A stretch of 64,000 nt of DNA, from contig JAIHAL010000004.1 in the NCBI GenBank assembly GCA_020054675.1, positions 79,578-143,577 on the forward strand. Reading direction: 5' to 3'. The first letter of the stretch is position 1; every line of letters starts with the position of its first letter. A program made the translations under genes and the position numbers. Shown here in pieces: positions 25,965 through 34,132 of the stretch. This DNA is from Oscillospiraceae bacterium (GTDB lineage Bacteria > Bacillota > Clostridia > Oscillospirales > Ruminococcaceae). Below the pieces are notes generated by a model. It was not told the origin of the DNA and ran no database searches. It saw only the letters and a program-made list of their open reading frames with translations.

Positions 25965-26324
25965 CTAATTTTCATCAAAACCTTTATTGCATTTACGCCA
26001 TCTGCAACCGTCTTGGCAGCAGCCTGTTTCATTGCCATTGCAAATCCGGTATTCCCCGCCTTCGATTAAAAGGACTTTCCCGTTCACCAAAGACATTGCC
26101 AACTTTTTTCTTGCACTGTCATAAATACCTTGCACCGTAGTACGGGAAATATTCATTTGTATGGCACATTGCTCCTGCGTAAATCCGTTTAAATCAATCA
26201 GCCGTATCGTTTCATATTCGTCAACAGTCATGGTTACAGTATCATTTGCGCTTACATCCAAAGGGCCAAACCGGCTGCTTTCGGGAAGGCGGCATATTTT
26301 TCTCCATTTTCTCGGTCTTGGCAT
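25965..26324 (-). CDS. DUF134 family helix-turn-helix regulator
   Basis: A 119-residue protein starting MPRPRKWRKICRLPE, the DUF134 hallmark. A sigma70 region 4-like helix-turn-helix lies at about residues 45-90 (MTVDEYETIRLIDLNGFTQ, then ISRTTVQGIYDSARKKL). The C-terminus is cysteine-rich (GCCQDGCRWRKC), suggesting metal or Fe-S sensing. It is the first gene of the DUF134-mrp-Cys-rich protein operon. Two repeats of GACATATG flank its promoter and are likely autoregulatory sites. Confidence 0.87.
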   Translation of the reverse strand: MPRPRKWRKICRLPESSRFGPLDVSANDTVTMTVDEYETIRLIDLNGFTQEQCAIQMNISRTTVQGIYDSARKKLAMSLVNGKVLLIEGGEYRICNGNETGCCQDGCRWRKCNKGFDEN

Positions 26325-26349
26325 GCAATTTCACCTCACTGCAATTTCC

Positions 26350-26397
26350 GACATATGAAACTTACTATTTTATTATAATCAATTTCAGACATATGTC
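26350..26397. promoter_or_regulatory. Two GACATATG sites around the DUF134 promoter
   Basis: TTTCAGACATATGTC (palindromic GACATATGTC at 26388-26397) overlaps the -35 box, and TTTCCGACATATGAAA (26345-26360) lies just downstream of the -10 box. The matching cores are 38 bases apart. The arrangement suggests repression by the DUF134 protein itself. Confidence 0.5.
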
Positions 26398-26399
26398 AA
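26372..26399 (-). promoter_or_regulatory. Sigma-A promoter of the DUF134-mrp operon
   Basis: TTGACA and TATAAT on the minus strand with a 16-base spacer, about 48 bases upstream of the DUF134 ATG. Confidence 0.8.
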
Positions 26400-26415
26400 T
26401 AACCAATTTAAAATA

Positions 26416-26458
26416 AAACAAGGCACCCAATGCTAAAACAGCGCAGAATGCCTTGTTT
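26416..26458 (-). terminator. Terminator of the chemoreceptor gene
   Basis: On the minus strand AAACAAGGCA, a loop of about 23 bases that can itself fold, and TGCCTTGTTT, followed by a T-rich stretch. It lies about 22 bases after the chemoreceptor stop codon. Confidence 0.7.
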
Positions 26459-26480
26459 ATTTCTCCTATTAAAAGATGCT

Positions 26481-28820
26481 TTAATATTTAAGTCCCACCA
26501 CATCTTCTTCAAGCGGTATATATGAGGGAATTGCATATTTTTTAGATTCAAACTGTTCTTTCCCGACGGTAGGTTTTTTTACCAAATGCAGGCTGCTCTT
26601 TAATTTGAATTTCCCTACCGCTTCATGCAAGCCTTTTGCTTGGGCCGAAAGCTCCTCGCTTGCCGCGGCGCTTTGCTGCGATGTAGCCGAATTTGTCTGA
26701 ACCACTGCTGAAATCTGTCCTATTCCTTGTGAAATTTGAGCTATTGCCGCCGCCTGCGAATTTGAAACCTGCGCTATTCCGTCTATTGCCTCTTTTATGC
26801 TTTGCGCTTTTTCCGAAACTTTTGCAAAAGACTGCGCGGTCATTTCGGCAATTTTTACTCCCTCTTCCACATTTTTTATTGAATCTTCAATGAGTTCAGT
26901 GGTTTGCTTTGCCGCACCTGCGGATTTTGATGCAAGATTTCTTACTTCATCCGCAACAACTGCAAATCCCTTTCCTGCCGCGCCTGCCCTTGCCGCCTCA
27001 ACTGCGGCATTAAGCGCAAGCAGGTTTGTTTGAAATGCTATATCGTCTATAACTTTGATTATCTTTGAAATTTCACCTGATGAACTGTTTATCCTCTCCA
27101 TTGCAAGCAGCATTTCCCTCATATGGGCATTCCCCGCTTCTATTTCTTCGCCTACTTCTCCCACATAGCCTGCTGCTGAAGTGAGATTCTCAGCATTTTC
27201 AGTTATTTGTGTGGATATTTCTCCAACCGACGCCGAAAGCTGCTCTATTGCGCTCGCCTGTTCGGTTGCTCCCTGAGAAAGCATTTGAGCGCCGTCCGAC
27301 ACCTGTTTTGCCCCAATTTCAACCTGTTGCGACGAAAGATTTATGCCGGAAAGAGTATCGTTAAGCGATGAGGAAATTTTTATCAAGGATTCCCTTATCG
27401 GTACAAAATCGCCCTCATATTCAGCCTCAAAATCCGCAGTCAAATCGCCGTCCGCCATTCGTTCAAGATTATGGGAAATATCTGAAACATAAAATTTCAG
27501 ATTTTCGGCTATTTTTCTTAAAGCTTCCTCAATCGGAGCAAAATCGCCAACATATTCCTGAGTTATTTCTATATCCGTCTTTCCGTTTGAAAGCTTTGAA
27601 AGCTTATCCGAAATGTCATCAACATAAAGCGCCATGGTCTTTGAAATTTTTTCAATTGATTCCCTTATCGGCATAAAATCTCCGACATATTCGGCATCCG
27701 GCGAAATTTTCAAGCTGCCGTCCGACATTTTGCCAAGATTTTCTGATATATCCGATATTATAAACTTCAAATTCCTTGAAGTGGCATTAAAGCAGTCCGC
27801 CAAAATGCCAAGCTCATCTCCGGATTCATGACTCACATTAACATCAAGCCGGCCGCTTGCCATTTGTTTTGACGCCTCGGCCATTTCCCTTACCGGCTTT
27901 GAGACCATTTTATTTATCATGAAAATAAGGACTGCCGCAGCCGATGCCGCAAAAATCGCCGCCGCCGCAACCGAAAGCAAAATGGTCTGCGTTTGCAGAG
28001 CTTCAAATGAATCTATCGGCATAAGGCAGGCATAAAGCCCTATTGCTATTCCGTTTGAATTTAAAACCGGCGAATATGCGTTGTAATAAGTTTTCCCGTT
28101 TATTTTTACATTTGCAGTTATAGAACGCCCCTCTTTGACAACTTTCTGATAAATATCCTCACTTATTTTTGTTCCGGCAAGGCTTTGCCCATTGTTTTCA
28201 AGAGTCGTGGCTACCCTTTCATCCCCAAGGCAAAAGGTATAATCCATATTTGTATAACTTTTAAGCTTTTGCAAAAATTCCCCGTCAACCAGCGAATGGC
28301 CTGCAAGAATAGTTCCCATGATTTTTCCGTCAGAGCTTATAATCGGCGCCGACACTGAAACAGCAAGCTTATATTTGTCGACTGTTCCAATTTCAGATGC
28401 GGTAGTGCCGTAAAGCGCCTTTCCCACAAGAGTGTTGTTTGCAAGCGAATCCCCTGTAACCGTTCCGTCGCTTCTTGCTATAACTGTTCCGGACATATCG
28501 GTGAAAATCATAAAATCCACGTCATATCCGCTTTTTGAGGCCAGATATTTAGCACGGTCGGTTATTTTTCCGGCATTTTTTTCTTCCAGCCCAGAAAATA
28601 CCGTTGAATCTTTTGCCAATGCCGATGAAAGCTTTGTTAAAGAAGATTTAAATGAATCCAATTCAGACCTCATTACAGATACTCCATGCGTGGTTTTGTC
28701 TATAAGCACGCTGTCAACGATTCTCCCGCTGCCGAAATTCATAACCAATATTGCCGCTATTACCGCCGCAACAAGGCATATCGATGAGGCTAATGCAAGC
28801 TTTGTTCCAATCTTTTTCAC
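26481..28820 (-). CDS. Methyl-accepting chemotaxis protein with Cache sensor and three HAMP-like repeats
   Basis: A 779-residue chemoreceptor. TM1 is at about residues 8-28, followed by a periplasmic-type Cache sensor (about 35-275) and TM2 (about 280-305). A HAMP domain follows, then three tandem modules of about 45 residues with repeated GDF-PI-E units. The C-terminal coiled-coil signalling domain has the hairpin tip [20 protein letters not shown]. The start is GTG 28820 with GGAG at 8 bases. No chemotaxis or flagellar genes are nearby, so this is an orphan receptor; the ligand is unknown. Confidence 0.92.
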   Translation of the reverse strand: MKKIGTKLALASSICLVAAVIAAILVMNFGSGRIVDSVLIDKTTHGVSVMRSELDSFKSSLTKLSSALAKDSTVFSGLEEKNAGKITDRAKYLASKSGYDVDFMIFTDMSGTVIARSDGTVTGDSLANNTLVGKALYGTTASEIGTVDKYKLAVSVSAPIISSDGKIMGTILAGHSLVDGEFLQKLKSYTNMDYTFCLGDERVATTLENNGQSLAGTKISEDIYQKVVKEGRSITANVKINGKTYYNAYSPVLNSNGIAIGLYACLMPIDSFEALQTQTILLSVAAAAIFAASAAAVLIFMINKMVSKPVREMAEASKQMASGRLDVNVSHESGDELGILADCFNATSRNLKFIISDISENLGKMSDGSLKISPDAEYVGDFMPIRESIEKISKTMALYVDDISDKLSKLSNGKTDIEITQEYVGDFAPIEEALRKIAENLKFYVSDISHNLERMADGDLTADFEAEYEGDFVPIRESLIKISSSLNDTLSGINLSSQQVEIGAKQVSDGAQMLSQGATEQASAIEQLSASVGEISTQITENAENLTSAAGYVGEVGEEIEAGNAHMREMLLAMERINSSSGEISKIIKVIDDIAFQTNLLALNAAVEAARAGAAGKGFAVVADEVRNLASKSAGAAKQTTELIEDSIKNVEEGVKIAEMTAQSFAKVSEKAQSIKEAIDGIAQVSNSQAAAIAQISQGIGQISAVVQTNSATSQQSAAASEELSAQAKGLHEAVGKFKLKSSLHLVKKPTVGKEQFESKKYAIPSYIPLEEDVVGLKY

Positions 28821-28885
28821 AGAAACCACTCCGTTCCGTTTTTTAATTCCGGTTTATTGAGTTTCAGAATTCTGTCTGCGGCTTC

Positions 28886-28914
28886 ATTATAGCAAGGGCA
28901 ATTTTAAAAGTCAA
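28886..28914 (-). promoter_or_regulatory. Sigma-A promoter of the chemoreceptor gene
   Basis: TTGACT and TATAAT, 17 bases apart on the minus strand. The rest of the gap to 29184 is very AT-rich and shows no gene. Confidence 0.75.
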
Positions 28915-29184
28915 TAAATTTTAATAAAATATACACAAATTTCACGCTATTTTGACGGAACATTTTCCATAATTTTATTTTAAAATTTGAATTTTTTTCT
29001 ACGGAATCAAAAAATTGTGCCCAAAAACAAAAAAAATTGCTTTTAAACACAATATAAAGGATAAATTTTCTTTACACAAAAAACTCTTAATATAAAAATT
29101 TTATCCTTTTTATGCCACAAAAAAATCATCTGCATAAGCAATAAATACTTTAATTTTATGAAAACAAAACTTAAAAAACAAAAC

Positions 29185-29216
29185 ACCCGATGCGCTAAAA
29201 TCAAGCCGCACCGGGT
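29185..29216 (-). terminator. Terminator of the ABC exporter operon
   Basis: On the minus strand ACCCGGTGCG, loop of 12, CGCATCGGGT, then GTTTTGTTTTTT, five bases after the permease stop codon. Confidence 0.88.
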
Positions 29217-29221
29217 ATTTT

Positions 29222-30376
29222 TCAGCTTTTGGTTCTTTTGTACTTTATAGCCAGCATTGCCGCCGAGAAAAACAGCGCCGCAAAAAGAAGCTGCACAAGC
29301 ATGCAGTATAATGCCGGGGAAAGAGTTTTTAAATTAAAGGTTGAGATTGAAAGGATTTCATTGTTTGCTTTTACAAACCAAAAGATAGGGTCTATCACAG
29401 CAATATTTTTTACCGTTTCGCTCAAAAGGCTTTGGGGAACAAAAGCTCCGCCAAGGAAGCTTCCCCCAAGGGCAATCACGTTGCAAACAGCATTTACGGC
29501 ATTCTTTGGAACTAGATTTCCTATCAAAAAGCTCATGCCAAGGCAAACTAATGTGTAAATCAAAATATTCAATGAATACCATGCTCCGTAAATATTGAAG
29601 AAGTCCTCCCTGAAAATAGCTATTACAAGCAAAATTATCATTCCGCAGCATATGAGCGAAACAACCGCATTGCCAAGAAAAACCTGCAATCCGATTTTTG
29701 ATGCGCTTATCGGAGAAGCAAGATTTCTTTTCTTTGCATCGCCCTTTTCAATTGCAAGCATTGTCAGCGAAACGGATAAAATTACCATGCAAGTAATTGC
29801 ATATGCCACATAATCAACTGTCCTTTTTAAAGACCCAGTATCCGATTTATTTATTGAAACTATGCTTGTCTTTGTTTTTAAGGCAAGGTCCGCTTCCACA
29901 TTTTCCTTTGCCTGTTCAAAAGAAAAATTTCCGCTTTTTATATACAAATCAAAAAGTTTAAGATAACTTTCTGCCATGCGCTGCGCATATACCGCCCTCA
30001 TTGAATTCGGCAGAGAGTAGCTTTGAGGCCTTGCATTTCCGTCTTTAAGAAAATCCTCGCCAAATCCTTTTGGGATTATAATAATATAATCGGCATCATT
30101 GAAAAACAAGGCATCTTTTATTGCCTGCTCACCCGTTCCCAATTCAACAGGCTGCGAATTCTCATTTATATATGAAGCAAAAGCTTTGCTGAATTTGGAA
30201 TTATCATTATCTACAACCGCTATCCTGCTTCTTTGCGCTTCAAATCCCATATCGGAAGAACTTTTAAAATTTAAAGCAAAAAGTGCTACAATCAAACCAA
30301 ATATCAGCAAATAAAGCAACACCATAAAAAAAGCGCTTCTTTTAAATATTTTAAAATACAGCTTAAATGCTTGCAT
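29222..30376 (-). CDS. ABC-2 type transporter permease (second)
   Basis: A 384-residue permease with one N-terminal helix (about 17-38), a large external domain (about 40-185) and five to six C-terminal helices, the YhgE/ABC-2 layout. The ATG at 30376 follows AAGGAGG and overlaps the upstream permease gene by 14 bases, indicating a heterodimeric pair. It probably exports a lipid, peptide or drug together with the ATPase at 31493. The substrate is not predictable. Confidence 0.87.
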   Translation of the reverse strand: MQAFKLYFKIFKRSAFFMVLLYLLIFGLIVALFALNFKSSSDMGFEAQRSRIAVVDNDNSKFSKAFASYINENSQPVELGTGEQAIKDALFFNDADYIIIIPKGFGEDFLKDGNARPQSYSLPNSMRAVYAQRMAESYLKLFDLYIKSGNFSFEQAKENVEADLALKTKTSIVSINKSDTGSLKRTVDYVAYAITCMVILSVSLTMLAIEKGDAKKRNLASPISASKIGLQVFLGNAVVSLICCGMIILLVIAIFREDFFNIYGAWYSLNILIYTLVCLGMSFLIGNLVPKNAVNAVCNVIALGGSFLGGAFVPQSLLSETVKNIAVIDPIFWFVKANNEILSISTFNLKTLSPALYCMLVQLLFAALFFSAAMLAIKYKRTKS

Positions 30377-31478
30377 ACTTTTGCCTCCTTAAAACGAAAT
30401 ACGTCACAGCCGAAAACAATATCCCCATTGCCGCAAGAATGGAAACATTCAGAAAATACCTGTCAAAAGTATCGTAATAATAAAGACTGTAAAATCCATC
30501 GCAAACAAGGCTTACCGGATTTATAAATGCAAGGGCCGGTGCATTCTTTTGAATTATATATTTCATATTTTCATACATAAGTCCGGACAAAAAGCTGAAA
30601 AATATCGTAACAGAAACAAGCACACCTATTTTAAACTGTTCCGGCTTTTTTACAACCGCGCCAATCATTGCACCAAGCGAAATTCCGGCAAAGCATCCTG
30701 CCGCGCAAAGCAAAAGTATGAATCCCATAGAAGTTCCAAAATCAATCCTAAGCACAAATTTTATATATGCCGTCACAATGAGTGTAACAAAAAATTCAAA
30801 AATAAAAGCCGCGCTTATGGATGCCATAAAAACTTTAAGCTTATGTGATGGAGAAATATTTATCCTTGCGGCGCAAGTGGATTGGTCCGCCTGTATCTTG
30901 ATAACTTCCGAACATCCATAAGTTGATGACAATATGCAAACCATTGCAATAAGAGAATAAAAATAAATAACCGTACTGTTGCCATTCCCTGACGGCATTT
31001 CATTGATATAGGTTTTTTCTTCCGAAAGTGAGTTTATAACATCTTTAGCCGATGCCGGATTTGAAGCTATTATTTTTTCCGCAGACGAATAGCTGCTCCT
31101 GTAAGAGTCCAAAAACATCTTTATTATCGATTCTTCAAAATCGGACTTTTGAACAAAAAGCTCAAAATCATTTGCATCCTTGCACTCAATATACCCTTTT
31201 ATATTCCCTTCGGACAAAAGCTTTTTTGCCTGTTCCAAATCCGTCTGCGAAACCTCGAAAAGTCCGGAGTTCCGAAGTGCCGCATTAAAGCCATCCCCAG
31301 CTTTTTGAACATCAGCAACGGCAATTTTTATCTTTTCAAATTCATCTATTTTATTTAAATTTGAAAAGGCAAGAAAAAACAATGTGGACAGGATTAAAGG
31401 AAAGGCAAGGGTCCAAAAAAAGCCGGATTTTTCCCTTAAAAGGCTCTTAAAGCGGCATTTGAAAATATCAAAGAACAT
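30363..31478 (-). CDS. ABC-2 type transporter permease (first)
   Basis: A 371-residue permease of the same layout as its neighbour: N-terminal helix at about 20-40, external domain at about 45-165, then six hydrophobic segments. The ATG at 31478 follows GGGGGAGAGG. It lies 14 bases after the ATPase gene. The two permeases share only the fold and are not near-identical copies. Confidence 0.87.
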   Translation of the reverse strand: MFFDIFKCRFKSLLREKSGFFWTLAFPLILSTLFFLAFSNLNKIDEFEKIKIAVADVQKAGDGFNAALRNSGLFEVSQTDLEQAKKLLSEGNIKGYIECKDANDFELFVQKSDFEESIIKMFLDSYRSSYSSAEKIIASNPASAKDVINSLSEEKTYINEMPSGNGNSTVIYFYSLIAMVCILSSTYGCSEVIKIQADQSTCAARINISPSHKLKVFMASISAAFIFEFFVTLIVTAYIKFVLRIDFGTSMGFILLLCAAGCFAGISLGAMIGAVVKKPEQFKIGVLVSVTIFFSFLSGLMYENMKYIIQKNAPALAFINPVSLVCDGFYSLYYYDTFDRYFLNVSILAAMGILFSAVTYFVLRRQKYASI

Positions 31479-31492
31479 AACCTCTCCCCCTT

Positions 31493-32431
31493 TTAATCCC
31501 TGAACGTTTTTCCGGTAAGCTCAAGGAAAACATCATTAAGTGTCGGAAGTTCGGATGCAATCCTGCCGTAACCAATATTGTTTTCATTTAAAAATTCAAT
31601 TATTTGGGCAATTCCTCCTGATTTCCCATTCATGCTTATGCTGATTGTCCCGTCTGCAAAATCCGCTCCCGCCACTCCGGGGATTTTAAGCATTTTTGCA
31701 AGCTGCTCCTCCGAAATGCCGTAAACCTGAACGGAAATCTTTTCGCCCTTTGAAATCATATCTTTAAGTTCTTCCTTTGTCCCCTGTGCAATCACTCTGC
31801 CCTTGTCTAAAATTGCAATCCTTGAACAAATCTGCTCGACTTCCTCCATGTAATGAGAAGTGTAAATTATTGTCGCACCCTCGGAATTAAGTCTTTTTAT
31901 TCCTTCAAGTATGTTGTTTCTGCTTTGAGGGTCAACCGCAACCGTTGGTTCGTCAAAAATTATAAGTTTAGGCTTATGGGCAATGCCGCAGGCTATATTG
32001 AGTCTTCTCAAAAGCCCGCCGCTTAACTTTTTAGGCCTGAATTTTATGAAATCGCCAAGGCCGACAAAATCTATCGCCTCATCCACAAGCTTTTTGCGCT
32101 CTTTTTTATCATACACATAAAGCCCGCAAAAATAATCAATATTTTCATAAACAGTTAATTCGTCAAAAACTGCAACATTTTGAAAAACCACGCCGATTTG
32201 CCTTTTTATGTCATATGCTGTCGGAGTCATTTCTTTGCCGAAAATTTCAATTTTGCCCTTGTTGAATTCAAGCAGCGAAAGCATGCAGCTTATTGCCGTC
32301 GTCTTTCCGGAGCCGTTCGGACCCAAAAGTCCAAAAATTTCACCGCTTGCGATATTTAAATTCAAGTGGTCCAAAGCAACCAATTCGTCATATCTTTTTA
32401 CAAGATTTTCAATCTTTACTACCGTTTCCAC
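31493..32431 (-). CDS. ABC transporter ATP-binding protein
   Basis: A 312-residue ATPase of the CcmA/NodI/DRA type that energises ABC-2 exporters. Walker A is GPNGSGKTT, the signature LSGGLLRRL and Walker B KLIIFDEP, with a His switch in YTSHYMEE. A C-terminal domain of about 80 residues follows. GTG at 32431 is chosen as start because GGAGG is 7 bases upstream; a frame opening at 32452 would include the ribosome site in the protein. First gene of the three-gene operon. Confidence 0.92.
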   Translation of the reverse strand: METVVKIENLVKRYDELVALDHLNLNIASGEIFGLLGPNGSGKTTAISCMLSLLEFNKGKIEIFGKEMTPTAYDIKRQIGVVFQNVAVFDELTVYENIDYFCGLYVYDKKERKKLVDEAIDFVGLGDFIKFRPKKLSGGLLRRLNIACGIAHKPKLIIFDEPTVAVDPQSRNNILEGIKRLNSEGATIIYTSHYMEEVEQICSRIAILDKGRVIAQGTKEELKDMISKGEKISVQVYGISEEQLAKMLKIPGVAGADFADGTISISMNGKSGGIAQIIEFLNENNIGYGRIASELPTLNDVFLELTGKTFRD

Positions 32432-32481
32432 ACAAATTCCTCCGCAAATCAATTTATCCTTACAAATTTATTTTAATGCCC

Positions 32482-32530
32482 GGCACTGTTTTTGTTAAGT
32501 GCCAAATGTCATTAAACCGTGTGACATTTG
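32482..32530. promoter_or_regulatory. Two adjacent inverted repeats between the ABC operon and dpaA
   Basis: GGCACT-N10-AGTGCC (32482-32503) and CAAATGTCA-N10-TGACATTTG (32503-32530) abut and share one base. Both have 10-base centres, the spacing of a dimeric regulator's half-sites. They are about 50 bases upstream of the ABC ATPase start and 100 upstream of dpaA. Confidence 0.5.
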
Positions 32531-32560
32531 TCAAAACCGGATTTTTTGCTCTGCACATGA

Positions 32561-32587
32561 ACGAAATTTTCCCGTTTTCATACTATA
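32561..32587 (+). promoter_or_regulatory. Sigma-K-like promoter of dpaAB
   Basis: AC at 32561, a 16-base gap, and CATACTATA at 32579-32587 fit the sigma-K pattern AC-N16/17-CATANNNTA. In B. subtilis the dipicolinate synthase operon is sigma-K-dependent. Confidence 0.55.
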
Positions 32588-32631
32588 TATAAAAGAGCCA
32601 TTTCAGCAAACGGAAAACGGAGGAATCCTTT

Positions 32632-33516
32632 ATGAATAAAAACAAGACTATTCTCGTCGCGGGAGGAGATTTAAGGCAGGTTTACACGGCGCAAATACTT
32701 GCAAAAGAAAACAAGGTTTATACTCTTGGCTTTGACAAAAGCCTTTTGCCATCAGATAAAATAAAACCAATAGAAAGCCCAATCATGCTTGAAGAAAGGG
32801 TGGATTTTCTCATTTTGCCGCTTCCTGTCAGTACGGACGGGATTACGCTGAACACTCCTTTTTTCAAGTACAGCATACCGGTCGAAAGTCTTCCCGGAAT
32901 GATAAAGGACGGGGGGATTGTGTTCGGCGGAAAATTCTCCGAAAAAATAAAAGATGTTTTTGCGAGCAAGGGAATAGAAACCATAGATTACTTTGAGCGT
33001 GAGGAGCTTTCAGTGCTTAATGCCATACCCACTGCCGAGGGTGCTGTCCAAATTGCGATGGAGGAACTCCCCTGCACGATTTTCGGGCAAAATGTCCTTG
33101 TCACCGGCATGGGCAGGATTTCAAAGGTGCTTGTAAGGATTCTAACCGCCCTTGGCGCAAAAACCACAGTTGCGGCAAGGAAGTATTCGGACCTTGCCTG
33201 GGCTGAAATTTACGGATGCCGCGGGGTACATATTTCCCGGCTTGACGAAAGTCTTGGGGAATATGACATTATTTTCAACACCGTACCCGCACTTTTGTTT
33301 GATGAAAAAAGGCTGAAAAAGCTTAAAAAATCCTGTCTTGCAATAGACCTTGCCTCAAAGCCGGGCGGATTTGACCTTGATGCGGCAAGCGCCAACGGCG
33401 TAAAAACAATATGGGCCCTTTCCCTGCCAGGAAAAGTTGCCCCGGTAACCTCCGGCGAAATCATAGCCCACACGATACTCAACATCTTAAACGAAAGGGG
33501 CGAGGATAATGGCTGA
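32632..33516 (+). CDS. dpaA: Dipicolinate synthase subunit A
   Basis: With DpaB it oxidises dihydrodipicolinate to dipicolinic acid in the mother cell; calcium dipicolinate then fills the spore core. The protein has 294 residues. The N-terminal domain has ILVAGGDLRQVYTAQILA, and a central Rossmann fold shows NVLVTGMGRISKVL with TVAARK after it. The ATG at 32632 follows GGAGGAATCC. Its end overlaps dpaB by 8 bases. Unlike B. subtilis, the operon here lacks asd and lysC genes downstream. Confidence 0.95.
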   Translation: MNKNKTILVAGGDLRQVYTAQILAKENKVYTLGFDKSLLPSDKIKPIESPIMLEERVDFLILPLPVSTDGITLNTPFFKYSIPVESLPGMIKDGGIVFGGKFSEKIKDVFASKGIETIDYFEREELSVLNAIPTAEGAVQIAMEELPCTIFGQNVLVTGMGRISKVLVRILTALGAKTTVAARKYSDLAWAEIYGCRGVHISRLDESLGEYDIIFNTVPALLFDEKRLKKLKKSCLAIDLASKPGGFDLDAASANGVKTIWALSLPGKVAPVTSGEIIAHTILNILNERGEDNG

Positions 33517-34090
33517 CCTTGCCGGAAAAAAAATAGGCTTTGCCATTTGCGCCTCTTTTTGCACATTTGACAAAGCCTTCGCACAAATAGAAAAGCTTAT
33601 TGGCCGCGGCGCGGATGTGACTCCGATAATGTCGTTCAATTCATTCAGCATTGACACGCGTTTCGGCAAAGCCTGCGACCATGTGGCATATCTTGAAACT
33701 CTTTGCGGTAAAAAAGTAATTTCCTCCATTGAAGATGCCGAACCGATAGGCCCCAAAAAGATGTTTGACATTCTTGTTGTGGCTCCCTGCACAGGAAACA
33801 CGCTTGGAAAGCTTGCAAACGGAATTACGGATACTCCCGTAACCATGGCGGTAAAATCGCACCTGCGGAACCAAAAACCGGTGGTTATTGCCGTATCAAC
33901 AAACGATGCTCTTGCAGGCTCCGCCAAAAACATTGGGATGCTTCTGAATTACAAAAATTACTATTTTGTTCCCATGTCGCAAGACGATTGCATAAACAAG
34001 CCGACATCCCTTGTTGCAAATTATGCGCTTATTCCGGATACTCTCATACTTGCCCTTGACGGCAAGCAGCTTGAACCGATATTTATATAA
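33509..34090 (+). CDS. dpaB: Dipicolinate synthase subunit B
   Basis: A 193-residue flavoprotein-like subunit of dipicolinate synthase. The N-terminus IGFAICASFCTF and LVVAPCTGNTLGKLANGITDTPV place it in the phosphopantothenoylcysteine decarboxylase-like fold of SpoVFB. The ATG overlaps the end of dpaA by 8 bases, and GAGG lies within dpaA. It is followed by a strong terminator. Confidence 0.95.
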   Translation: MADLAGKKIGFAICASFCTFDKAFAQIEKLIGRGADVTPIMSFNSFSIDTRFGKACDHVAYLETLCGKKVISSIEDAEPIGPKKMFDILVVAPCTGNTLGKLANGITDTPVTMAVKSHLRNQKPVVIAVSTNDALAGSAKNIGMLLNYKNYYFVPMSQDDCINKPTSLVANYALIPDTLILALDGKQLEPIFI

Positions 34091-34101
34091 TCCATACAAA
34101 T

Positions 34102-34130
34102 AAAAATGCCGCCCAAAAAGCGGCATTTTT
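34102..34130. terminator. Bidirectional terminator between dpaB and the fused reductase
   Basis: AAAAATGCCGC, 7-base loop, GCGGCATTTTT, between convergent genes. Confidence 0.92.
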
Positions 34131-34132
34131 AT

